Positions 1-5,212 of a stretch of DNA of 5,212 bases are shown here, one piece after another (the first letter of the stretch is position 1; each line of letters opens with the position of its first letter). The notes beneath the pieces are model-generated. The model saw nothing but the letters and a program-made list of their open reading frames with translations, was not told where the DNA came from and ran no database searches. The stretch is from Clostridia bacterium (GTDB taxonomy: Bacteria; Bacillota_A; Clostridia; Christensenellales; Borkfalkiaceae), in contig JAFQBR010000205.1 of assembly GCA_017399665.1 (NCBI GenBank), positions 1 through 5,212 of the forward strand, read 5' to 3'. The position numbers were made by a program, and so were the translations under genes.

Positions 1-39
1 GCCCTTGGCAAAAAGTCTTCAATAAATAAAAAAGGACAA

Positions 40-67
40 CCAAAACTTCCGTTATCGGAAGTTTTGG
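40..67. promoter_or_regulatory. Distal dyad operator upstream of the Fic gene
   Basis: A perfect inverted repeat has 12-bp arms (CCAAAACTTCCG at 40-51, CGGAAGTTTTGG at 56-67) around the four bases TTAT. Its 14-bp core at 47-60, TTCCGTTATCGGAA, is the exact reverse complement of the core at 90-103 inside the promoter. This shared core argues for a protein binding site rather than a simple RNA hairpin. No T-run follows it on the + strand. On the - strand a T-run lies about ten bases beyond the stem, so a weak terminator for - strand transcription is a lesser alternative. Binding by the HTH domain of the downstream Fic protein is an inference. Confidence 0.7.
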
Positions 68-80
68 TGGTGAAAAACGT

Positions 81-109
81 TTGACAAACTTCCGATAACG
101 GAATATAAT
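81..109 (+). promoter_or_regulatory. Consensus sigma-70/SigA promoter of the Fic gene
   Basis: The -35 box TTGACA (81-86) and the -10 box TATAAT (104-109) both match consensus perfectly and are separated by the optimal 17 bp. Transcription should start near 116, giving a leader of about 25 bases before the ATG at 142. Such a strong unregulated promoter would be surprising for a potentially toxic Fic enzyme. The dyad within the spacer suggests it is repressed. Confidence 0.9.
90..103. promoter_or_regulatory. Proximal dyad operator inside the Fic promoter spacer
   Basis: TTCCG-ATAA-CGGAA lies between the -35 and -10 boxes and ends on the base just before the -10. It is the exact reverse complement of the core at 47-60, and the two centres are 43 bp apart, about four helical turns. 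A protein bound here would block RNA polymerase, so a repressor site is the simplest reading. MerR-type activators normally work at spacers of 19-20 bp; the 17-bp spacer here argues against that mechanism although the HTH looks MerR/excisionase-like. Confidence 0.75.
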
Positions 110-128
110 TATTATAATAAACAAACTT

Positions 129-136
129 AAGGGGTG
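129..136 (+). promoter_or_regulatory. Ribosome binding site of the Fic gene
   Basis: AAGGGGTG contains a GGGG core ending seven bases before the ATG at 142. This supports that start codon over any internal Met. Confidence 0.8.
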
Positions 137-141
137 AATAA

Positions 142-1029
142 ATGCGATTTGTTTCGGTTAGTGAAATTGCAAAAAAATGGAACGTAAGCGAAAGAATGGT
201 GCGCAGCTATTGTGCGCAAGGGCGCGTGCCCGGTGCGTTTTTAACCGGCAAGACCTGGAACCTGCCTGAAGACGCCTTAAAGCCCGCGCGTGAAAGCTTC
301 AGCCCCCCAGGCGCAAGCAAGCTGTTAACCGCATTAAAGGAGCAAAAGGAATTAAAGCTTAAAGGTGGGATATACCATAAAATACAGATTGAGCTTACGT
401 ATAGCTCCAACCACATTGAAGGCAGCACCCTGTCGCACGACCAAACGCGATATATTTTTGAAACCAACACGATTGGCATTGAATCGGCAGTAAACGTTGA
501 CGACGTTATTGAAACCGCAAACCATTTTAAGTGCGTTGACTATATTATTGACAACGCCTTAAAGCCCGTCACCCCGGCAATGATTAAAGCCCTGCACCTT
601 ATCCTTAAAAGCGGAACGAGCGATAGCCGAAAGTCCTGGTTTAACGTTGGCGATTACAAGAAAATACCAAACGAAGTCGGTGGCGTTGAAACCTGCCCCC
701 CTGAAATGGTTAAGGAAGAAATCAACAGCCTGCTTGAGTGGTATAACAGCCTTGACGTAAAGGGCTTTGAGCAAATTTTGGCTTTCCATACGCGTTTTGA
801 AGCTATCCACCCCTTTCAGGACGGAAACGGGCGCGTTGGCAGGCTTTTAATGTTTAAGGAATGTTTGGCAAATAACGTTGTGCCCTTTATCATTGACGAA
901 GCCCACAAAATGTTTTATTACCGCGCTCTTAAGGAATGGGACAGGCAAAAAGGTTACTTGACCGACACCTGCTTGTCCTGTCAGGACCAGTTTAAGCTCT
1001 GGCTGGATTATTTTAAGATTGAATACTGA
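142..1029 (+). CDS. Fic-domain protein with N-terminal helix-turn-helix (class II, self-inhibited)
   Basis: This is a 295-residue Fic (filamentation induced by cAMP) family protein. Fic enzymes usually transfer AMP from ATP to a hydroxyl side chain of a target protein. Residues about 4-47 form a MerR/excisionase-like helix-turn-helix (VSVSEIAKKWNVSERMVRSYCAQG) followed by a short wing (GKTWNLP). Residues 89-94 (SNHIEG) match the inhibitory motif [S/T]xxxE[G/N], with Glu93 as the predicted inhibitory glutamate. Because it precedes the Fic core in the same chain, this is a class II arrangement needing no separate antitoxin. The active-site loop HPFQDGNGRVGR spans 223-234, with His223, Asp227, Asn229, Arg231 and Arg234 all present. 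GDYKKIPNEVGG (170-181) fits the target-binding flap. All key residues are intact, so activity is expected. The gene stands alone between its own promoter and terminator. The HTH may bind the two upstream dyads and repress the gene (inference). The target protein is unknown. Several stretches are clearly richer in GC than the neighbouring genes, hinting at separate origin. Confidence 0.93.
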   Translation: MRFVSVSEIAKKWNVSERMVRSYCAQGRVPGAFLTGKTWNLPEDALKPARESFSPPGASKLLTALKEQKELKLKGGIYHKIQIELTYSSNHIEGSTLSHDQTRYIFETNTIGIESAVNVDDVIETANHFKCVDYIIDNALKPVTPAMIKALHLILKSGTSDSRKSWFNVGDYKKIPNEVGGVETCPPEMVKEEINSLLEWYNSLDVKGFEQILAFHTRFEAIHPFQDGNGRVGRLLMFKECLANNVVPFIIDEAHKMFYYRALKEWDRQKGYLTDTCLSCQDQFKLWLDYFKIEY

Positions 1030-1030
1030 T

Positions 1031-1071
1031 AAAAAAGCAGTTGTCCGCAAATTAATGACAACTGCTTTTTT
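1031..1071. terminator. Bidirectional intrinsic terminator between convergent genes
   Basis: A perfect 15-bp stem (1031-1045 with 1057-1071) encloses an 11-base loop. The inner 9 bp (GCAGTTGTC) form the stable part, and the A6 and T6 ends supply a U-tract in both directions. It begins one base after the Fic stop codon and also lies downstream of the - strand gene ending at 1220, so it can terminate both. Confidence 0.88.
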
Positions 1072-1219
1072 GAATTAATATCTTTTACTTTCTCTATAAG
1101 TATAAAATTTTGTGTCCAAGGCAAATTTGCCACTGCTGGTGGCAAATTTGCTAAATCGCCATAGGTTACGTAAAATTTACGCATTCTAGCAAGGTTTCTT
1201 GGCTCGTTTGCCGTCCTTT
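1072..1219. other. Non-coding spacer between convergent genes
   Basis: I see no credible reading frame here. The stretch holds the nested palindrome at 1120-1151 and a small dyad CGTAAA-A-TTTACG at 1169-1181. Both lie in the 3' untranslated region expected for the - strand gene ending at 1220. Confidence 0.6.
1120..1152. repeat. Nested palindrome with 13-bp arms
   Basis: Arms at 1121-1133 (GCAAATTTGCCAC) and 1139-1151 (GTGGCAAATTTGC) are perfect reverse complements around TGCTG. Each arm also contains the self-complementary sequence GCAAATTTGC, so the same unit occurs twice with centres 21 bp apart, about two helical turns. It could fold as a strong hairpin in RNA from either strand, or be a pair of protein binding sites. 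There is no T-run next to it, so it is not a classical terminator, though it could protect the 3' end of the - strand transcript. Confidence 0.65.
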
Positions 1220-3484
1220 TTAATCTAAGTCTAAATAATTAATTTTATAAACGGTTATGTCCTCTTTATTCACTTTGTATTTTAGTTGTAACACCAAAAA
1301 TGCATATTGTTTTTGTACTATACTTTCAAGTTCCTCGCGAGATAAAATAGCACCTTCATATATATAACGGCCATCTTTAGCTTTATATTCTTCAGCCTTT
1401 TCTGCAATTTGCCGTTTTGTTAATTTTTCGATTTCTATTTTTATATCACAACCAAATTCCAATGCTTTATTGACCAATACACAATAACCATCTAATATCG
1501 TACTCTCAAATGACTCGATTGCAACCTTGTCTGATAAAGCATTTTTTGTTAATATTTGTTCAACATTTTGCTTTGCTATATTCGAGACATACAACGATTC
1601 TGCTTCTTTGATAGATTCTTCAAACGTTGACGGTGAAGCCAATTCTTTGTGAATATCACTTTTAATTTTTAATATTACTTGTTTGCTTATATGTTTGATT
1701 ATAAAGTCAACATAATTTATAGCAGTACTATTGACCTCTATCATCATCTTTAAAACATTAGGTGCAACTTCGCTTAAATCAAAACCTCCAGTGTACCCCC
1801 ACTCTTTACTTACAGTACCAACAACAGCTACTTCATACATTTTTGCAAGCTCATCTGTATCTATTAATTCTGTTTCAGCAACCAATTTATCAATTTTCTT
1901 TTTATGTAGTTCTCTAATAAAAGTTTCAAATCTTTGACTTTTTTTCTCGCTAATATTATAAAAATCAATTTTTTCACCTTTAACAAAGAACGTCACCAAT
2001 TTTTGCATATATTCTATTGTAGACCGATCCTCTAATATTTGATCGCCCACATATAATAGAGTTTCATGAAACGCTGGATTTATTGACAGTAGCTTGTTGT
2101 AATCGTAAGTCCATACGGTATACGTAGAGAAAAGGTTTGCTAAAAGCCACATAACCCCATGCTTATCATCCATAATTACAAAATGAGCGTCAGAGTCATA
2201 TATATTCATATCCCAATTATGCTCATTAAGCTTGTAAAAATATAGAAATTCTTCCACATTTAAAGTAAATTTCTGTAAAAATATAGAGTAAAGCGTAGCC
2301 CAAGATAATGTTTTTTGGCTCTCGATTACCGGATTATCTTTGATAAACTTTCTTATCCGTACCTTATATTTTTGAGTTACATAGCGTGCTGAATTATGTA
2401 AATATTCTAAATGTATGCTAGTTAGCGCAAATATGGTAGTTAGTGCACCTCCATCATTAAAACTATATTTCCACTGCGAGCAAACACGTTTTAATTCGTA
2501 TGCAAAGCTTAAATCACCCGATGTTAAAGTAGCTGAAATCAATTTTATAGCTATTGACATTATAAAACGCTTATGCTCAACATTTTCATAATGATCAATA
2601 AATGGTAGTGAATCAAAAATTAAGTGTATCGTTTTAGTATGCGTCGATACAATTTTAGATGTACTAAACAATACTCTTGTAATTAAGTGTTGATAGTTCC
2701 ATATTTCTTTATCAGTGAGTTGTATTATATCAAAATCTTTATTAAAAGAAAGTATATCTTTGATGTTTTTGACTACGCGATCCGCCCTTTTATCTCTAAT
2801 ATTTGCATCCAACTTAGCTAAATTGGAAGCGTAGTCGCAGTGTATTTCTATAAGCTTTATAAGTAAGCTTTTGTTATATTCTTTATTTTTACTGTCTTTG
2901 TATTTATTGTATAGTTCCTTAATAGTGTGCTTTTCAGTAATAAGATTAATAACAACCGTTTTTAAGTCTGACGGAATAACAACACCTGTCATTATTACTA
3001 TTTTTAGCCTTTTCATGATAATGCGCAGTATAGTATTATCGTTATGACACATTATTGGCACTTCACTAATACAAATTATAAAACAAAAAGCGATAAGCAG
3101 TGTCAAGCAATATAAGCACGTAAAATATATTTCAAAAGTATATGCGATAACACTAATTACAGATAATGAAAGAGCAACAAGTATAATGCATAATATCGAA
3201 AAACGCATGCCGGTACGCAATTTTTCAAAATCTCTTCTTGTAATGCCATATATTTTTTCGTTTTGAAGCGATATAGAAATGCTAATCACCGAGACTATAC
3301 AACAAGCAACTGAAATAATAATTTGACAAAGTATACCAATAAGGTCTCTATGATTATTATCATACTCCTCAACGAAAAACTTATTAGAAAAAATAAAAGA
3401 TAGTATCCCTACAAATATTAGTACAATTAATGCCACTATAAAAGGTGCGTTTTTTAAGGCAAGCTTTTTCTTTGGTTTTTCCAT
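1220..3484 (-). CDS. Large membrane-anchored protein of unknown family
   Basis: I do not recognise the family of this 754-residue protein. The N-terminus is basic (MEKPKKKLALKN), and four hydrophobic segments follow at about residues 14-33, 48-72, 94-116 and 119-141. The loop between segments 1 and 2 is acidic and probably external. The loop between 2 and 3 (LQNEKIYGITRRDFEKLRTG) carries several basic residues and is probably internal. This puts both ends, and the roughly 600-residue C-terminal region, in the cytoplasm. That region is rich in Lys, Ile, Leu and Glu, looks mostly helical, and shows no nucleotide-binding loop, nuclease, kinase or helicase motif that I can identify. The start is supported by GGAG at 3494-3497, nine bases upstream, and by a good promoter further upstream. 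The gene is very AT-rich (a hand count of 2881-2940 gives 15 G+C in 60) and is transcribed alone. A sensor, a membrane scaffold or a single-gene defence protein are all possible; none is shown by the sequence. Confidence 0.85.
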   Translation of the reverse strand: MEKPKKKLALKNAPFIVALIVLIFVGILSFIFSNKFFVEEYDNNHRDLIGILCQIIISVACCIVSVISISISLQNEKIYGITRRDFEKLRTGMRFSILCIILVALSLSVISVIAYTFEIYFTCLYCLTLLIAFCFIICISEVPIMCHNDNTILRIIMKRLKIVIMTGVVIPSDLKTVVINLITEKHTIKELYNKYKDSKNKEYNKSLLIKLIEIHCDYASNLAKLDANIRDKRADRVVKNIKDILSFNKDFDIIQLTDKEIWNYQHLITRVLFSTSKIVSTHTKTIHLIFDSLPFIDHYENVEHKRFIMSIAIKLISATLTSGDLSFAYELKRVCSQWKYSFNDGGALTTIFALTSIHLEYLHNSARYVTQKYKVRIRKFIKDNPVIESQKTLSWATLYSIFLQKFTLNVEEFLYFYKLNEHNWDMNIYDSDAHFVIMDDKHGVMWLLANLFSTYTVWTYDYNKLLSINPAFHETLLYVGDQILEDRSTIEYMQKLVTFFVKGEKIDFYNISEKKSQRFETFIRELHKKKIDKLVAETELIDTDELAKMYEVAVVGTVSKEWGYTGGFDLSEVAPNVLKMMIEVNSTAINYVDFIIKHISKQVILKIKSDIHKELASPSTFEESIKEAESLYVSNIAKQNVEQILTKNALSDKVAIESFESTILDGYCVLVNKALEFGCDIKIEIEKLTKRQIAEKAEEYKAKDGRYIYEGAILSREELESIVQKQYAFLVLQLKYKVNKEDITVYKINYLDLD

Positions 3485-3493
3485 ATAGTCTAT

Positions 3494-3497
3494 CTCC
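3494..3497 (-). promoter_or_regulatory. Ribosome binding site of the membrane protein gene
   Basis: On the - strand GGAG lies nine bases before the ATG at 3484-3482, within CGGAGATAG. It supports this start. Confidence 0.7.
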
Positions 3498-3548
3498 GCT
3501 TATAAAATAAAAATATCCACGCTTGAACATAGTATTACGTTTTTTTGC

Positions 3549-3577
3549 ATTATATCATAAGATTTAAGTTTTTGCAA
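3549..3577 (-). promoter_or_regulatory. SigA-type promoter of the membrane protein gene
   Basis: Read on the - strand, the -35 box is TTGCAA (3577-3572) and the -10 box is a perfect TATAAT (3554-3549), spaced by 17 bp. Transcription should start near 3542, giving a leader of just under 60 bases. The gene is therefore probably expressed independently of the gene at 3702. Confidence 0.75.
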
Positions 3578-3590
3578 CCTTATTATATAA

Positions 3591-3620
3591 ATAAGGCGGC
3601 GGATAAATCCGTCGCCTTAT
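3591..3620 (-). terminator. Hairpin terminator after the surface protein gene
   Basis: Arms 3591-3603 and 3608-3620 pair over 13 positions with one imperfect pair (G-T on the + strand, A-C mismatch on the - strand) around a four-base loop. It is GC-rich in the middle (AAGGCG...CGCCTT). On the - strand the stem is followed by TTATATAATAAGG, only a weak U-rich tail, so termination may be partial. It sits about 80 bases after the stop codon of the surface protein and 14 bp upstream of the next gene's -35 box. Confidence 0.65.
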
Positions 3621-3634
3621 GAGTTGTTTGTTTA

Positions 3635-3649
3635 AACACCATAGGTGTT
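3635..3649. repeat. Small inverted repeat
   Basis: AACACC-ATA-GGTGTT is a 6-bp perfect hairpin in the 3' untranslated region of the surface protein gene. It may add to the terminator next to it, but is short enough to be incidental. Confidence 0.35.
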
Positions 3650-3669
3650 GTTACAATCCGTTAAATTTT

Positions 3670-3689
3670 ATAAAAATTTAGATTTTTAT
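3670..3689. repeat. AT-only inverted repeat after the surface protein stop
   Basis: Arms ATAAAAAT (3670-3677) and ATTTTTAT (3682-3689) surround TTAG. The stem has no G-C pair and would be weak. It lies a few bases beyond a run of six C on the - strand (3700-3695) that follows the stop codon directly. I cannot assign a role. Confidence 0.3.
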
Positions 3690-3701
3690 GAATTGGGGGG
3701 A

Positions 3702-5212
3702 TTAGCCTACTAATTTATACAAGTAAATTGCTTGTTGACCAGTATAAGAGCTAGATTTATAGTAACGGAAACGATTTTGGTCAGATGCCTTATTGAATCT
3801 TAAATAAGCACCACCACTCACGATATTTACTGAACCATCACTATTTAAAGAAATCGTGTTGGTGTATTTTGTTGATGTACTTGATTTTAAGCCGTTAGCG
3901 TTACTTGTTTGACCAATATAGTAACCACTTGCACTAATAACATGACCATCAGCATCAATTGTAAAGCTTGCTGCATTGTTTGTTGTATCCAATGCTATTT
4001 CGTTATTATTAATTGTAACAGCAATCGTATTGCTTACAGCGTCAAGTGTTGTTAAACTACCATCGAAAGCAACCTTGCCAGCTTCGTAAACGATTAAGTA
4101 TGTACCAGTCCAATCTGCTGGAGCAGAAGTTACTTTAACCCATTTTTGAGTTGATTTTACTTCAGTACAGCCTTCGTTTTGACATTTGCCAGTTGATTCG
4201 TTAAAATCGTGACCAAGTGCATCAATTGGTTTTGTATCTGCTACTTTACCGCAAACTGTGCAGTAATCTGTTTCCACGCCAGCTTCTGTACAAGTTGGAG
4301 CTTTTGTTTGTACATATTCACCACTTGGTGTATGACCAGTTTTTTCTTCACCTGCTACTCTATTTGTTATTTGACCACATAAGTTGCAAACGTCTGCTGT
4401 ATAACCATCTTCTTCACAAGTTGGTGCTGATACAACTGTTGTGTTAATATGTTCACATTCATTTGAACCAGCGTAAACTATTTCGATAGATTTGATATAA
4501 ATAGCTTTTGCAGAATTGTTTGCGTAGGTTAATGTTAATTCTTCACTAGAATTAATTTCAAAAGTATATTCAGTTGCTGTAGACGTAAGATTTTGTGTTG
4601 CTTTTACTGCGGTGCCAGCTTTAACAGTTAATGTAGCAACGATACTGCTTGCACCAGAAGTGTTTATTCTAATAGTTGATACAGTTTTTGTAGGTGTTGT
4701 TGTTAAAACAATTCCTGTTGCAGGGTTACCTGCTGAACCAATTTGCATACCCTTTGTGCCGTCAACATTTCCATAATACTCACTAGCTTTAAAAGTGATA
4801 TTATAAGACCATACATCAAATGTACCGCTTGTAGAAGCTATATCATTTTTTGTTAATGTGTGTGAAACTGAATTACCTTCTTCAACAACAGGCTCAACTG
4901 TTATAGCTGCAAATGCGAATAAAGTATCGACTGACCAAAGTTCTATATGGAGTTCGTTGGCTGCTTCGTAAACAACAACCTTTTCAAGTGCGTCTGTGTC
5001 ACCAATCCACATTGGGGCAGCAAAATGTACCCATTGCCAATCAGCGGTTTCGGTAACTTCGATAGCAGCTTCGTACTTGCCGTCAACTAAATCCCATTTC
5101 TTTTTAGCAGCAAGACCTGCTAATTCTTCTAAATCGGTAAAATAGCCTTTAACCGTTGCTTTTTTACCATCTTTAAGTGTAGCAACTGTGTAATCAATCC
5201 TATCTTTCTTAA
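3702..5212 (-). CDS. Large secreted or surface protein with Cys-rich repeats, 5' end outside the window
   Basis: The frame is open to the right edge, so only the last 502 residues are visible. The Met at 5012-5010 is internal: 66 further codons without a stop precede it, and no ribosome binding site marks it. Residues about 1-105 are of unknown fold (YTVATLKDGKKATVKGYF, then WQWVHFAAPMWIGDTDALEKVVVYEAA). Residues about 113-247 look like a beta-sandwich module ending AIYIKSIEIVYA, a type I know from extracellular proteins of gut Firmicutes and Mycoplasmatota. Residues about 251-348 hold a 42-residue repeat with APTC...C-x2-CG...GH. Residues about 354-502 are a C-terminal module (WTGTYLIVYEAGKVAFDGSLTTLDA ... 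YLRFN ... QQAIYLYKLVG) that runs to the stop. There is no LPxTG signal or C-terminal membrane helix, so attachment, if any, is by another part. The Thr, Ser and Asn richness suits an extracellular location. A catalytic domain could lie in the missing N-terminal part. Its exact role is unknown; adhesion or polymer binding is plausible. Confidence 0.85.
   Translation of the reverse strand, partial: KKDRIDYTVATLKDGKKATVKGYFTDLEELAGLAAKKKWDLVDGKYEAAIEVTETADWQWVHFAAPMWIGDTDALEKVVVYEAANELHIELWSVDTLFAFAAITVEPVVEEGNSVSHTLTKNDIASTSGTFDVWSYNITFKASEYYGNVDGTKGMQIGSAGNPATGIVLTTTPTKTVSTIRINTSGASSIVATLTVKAGTAVKATQNLTSTATEYTFEINSSEELTLTYANNSAKAIYIKSIEIVYAGSNECEHINTTVVSAPTCEEDGYTADVCNLCGQITNRVAGEEKTGHTPSGEYVQTKAPTCTEAGVETDYCTVCGKVADTKPIDALGHDFNESTGKCQNEGCTEVKSTQKWVKVTSAPADWTGTYLIVYEAGKVAFDGSLTTLDAVSNTIAVTINNNEIALDTTNNAASFTIDADGHVISASGYYIGQTSNANGLKSSTSTKYTNTISLNSDGSVNIVSGGAYLRFNKASDQNRFRYYKSSSYTGQQAIYLYKLVG
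4167..4460 (-). repeat. Protein-level 42-residue Cys repeat in the surface protein
   Basis: Two full units and a partial third encode APTCEEDGYTADVCNLCGQ and APTCTEAGVETDYCTVCGK. The three Cys of each unit are spaced exactly 42 residues from their partners, and each unit ends in GH (T-GH-T, then L-GH-D). The third unit keeps only KCQNEGCTE. The Cys and His pattern resembles a small zinc-ribbon-like or disulphide-bonded linker repeat. Metal binding is an inference. Confidence 0.75.

Noticed and set aside
1..39. Possible end of an upstream gene at the left edge
   Set aside because: Frames 2 and 3 close at 25 and 29, but with eight or fewer codons visible there is nothing to support a coding call.
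40..67. The 12-bp-arm palindrome as a + strand terminator of an upstream gene
   Set aside because: No T-run follows the stem, and its core is repeated in the Fic promoter spacer, which favours an operator.
40..103. The two dyads as a two-repeat CRISPR or recombination site pair
   Set aside because: There are only two inverted copies, with promoter elements between and around them and no recombinase or cas gene in view.
142..1029. A Fic/Doc toxin-antitoxin pair
   Set aside because: No small antitoxin gene is adjacent; the inhibitory motif is in the Fic protein itself, at residues 89-94.
207..1050. Three - strand open frames opposite the Fic gene (207-479, 559-810, 847-1050)
   Set aside because: They lie antisense to a gene with clear Fic motifs, show no recognisable domains, and have no supporting promoter or ribosome binding site.
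1731..1937. A + strand open frame of 68 codons inside the membrane protein gene
   Set aside because: It is antisense to a long continuous frame and its product is low-complexity Ser/Thr-rich sequence with no family features.
4217..4447. A + strand open frame of 76 codons inside the surface protein gene
   Set aside because: Its Leu/His-rich product is the antisense reading of the Cys repeat region, so its apparent repetition is a by-product.
1..5212. tRNA, rRNA, riboswitch, insertion sequence or CRISPR array
   Set aside because: I found no cloverleaf, no conserved rRNA or riboswitch core, no transposase motif and no regularly spaced direct repeats.

Overview
The window looks like chromosomal or accessory DNA from an AT-rich, probably gut-type Bacillota (Clostridia-like) bacterium. 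The basis is strong Gram-positive-style promoters (TTGACA/TATAAT), purine-rich ribosome binding sites, short-spacer intrinsic terminators, and a surface protein built from modules I associate with gut Firmicutes. UGA acts as a stop (it ends the Fic gene) and Trp is encoded by TGG, so the standard bacterial code fits. The species cannot be fixed from sequence alone.

Layout. (1) 1-141: a regulatory region with a near-consensus promoter and two copies of a 14-bp dyad (TTCCG-N4-CGGAA). One copy exactly fills the end of the -35/-10 spacer. (2) 142-1029 (+): a single-gene unit for a Fic-domain protein with an N-terminal MerR/excisionase-like helix-turn-helix. It carries its own inhibitory motif (S-x3-E-G) and an intact HPFxDGNGRxGR active site. 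(3) 1031-1071: a perfect 15-bp stem with A and T tracts on both sides, a bidirectional terminator between convergent genes. (4) 1072-1219: non-coding, with a nested palindrome at 1120-1151. (5) 1220-3484 (-): a 754-residue protein of unknown family with four N-terminal membrane helices and a large, probably cytoplasmic, C-terminal region; it has its own promoter and ribosome binding site. (6) 3485-3701: promoter of the membrane protein gene next to a hairpin that probably ends the following gene. (7) 3702-5212 (-): the 3' part of a large surface or secreted protein, open at the right edge of the window. It contains a beta-sandwich-like domain, a 42-residue Cys-rich repeat and a C-terminal 'YLIVYE' module.

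Each gene appears to be its own transcription unit, so no operon logic links the three. The Fic gene is visibly richer in GC than the very AT-rich membrane protein gene, which suggests different histories. The most notable signals are the Fic promoter architecture, consistent with autorepression by the HTH-Fic protein, and the orphan membrane protein, whose single-gene layout makes it a candidate for an undescribed stress or defence function; that last point is only inference.
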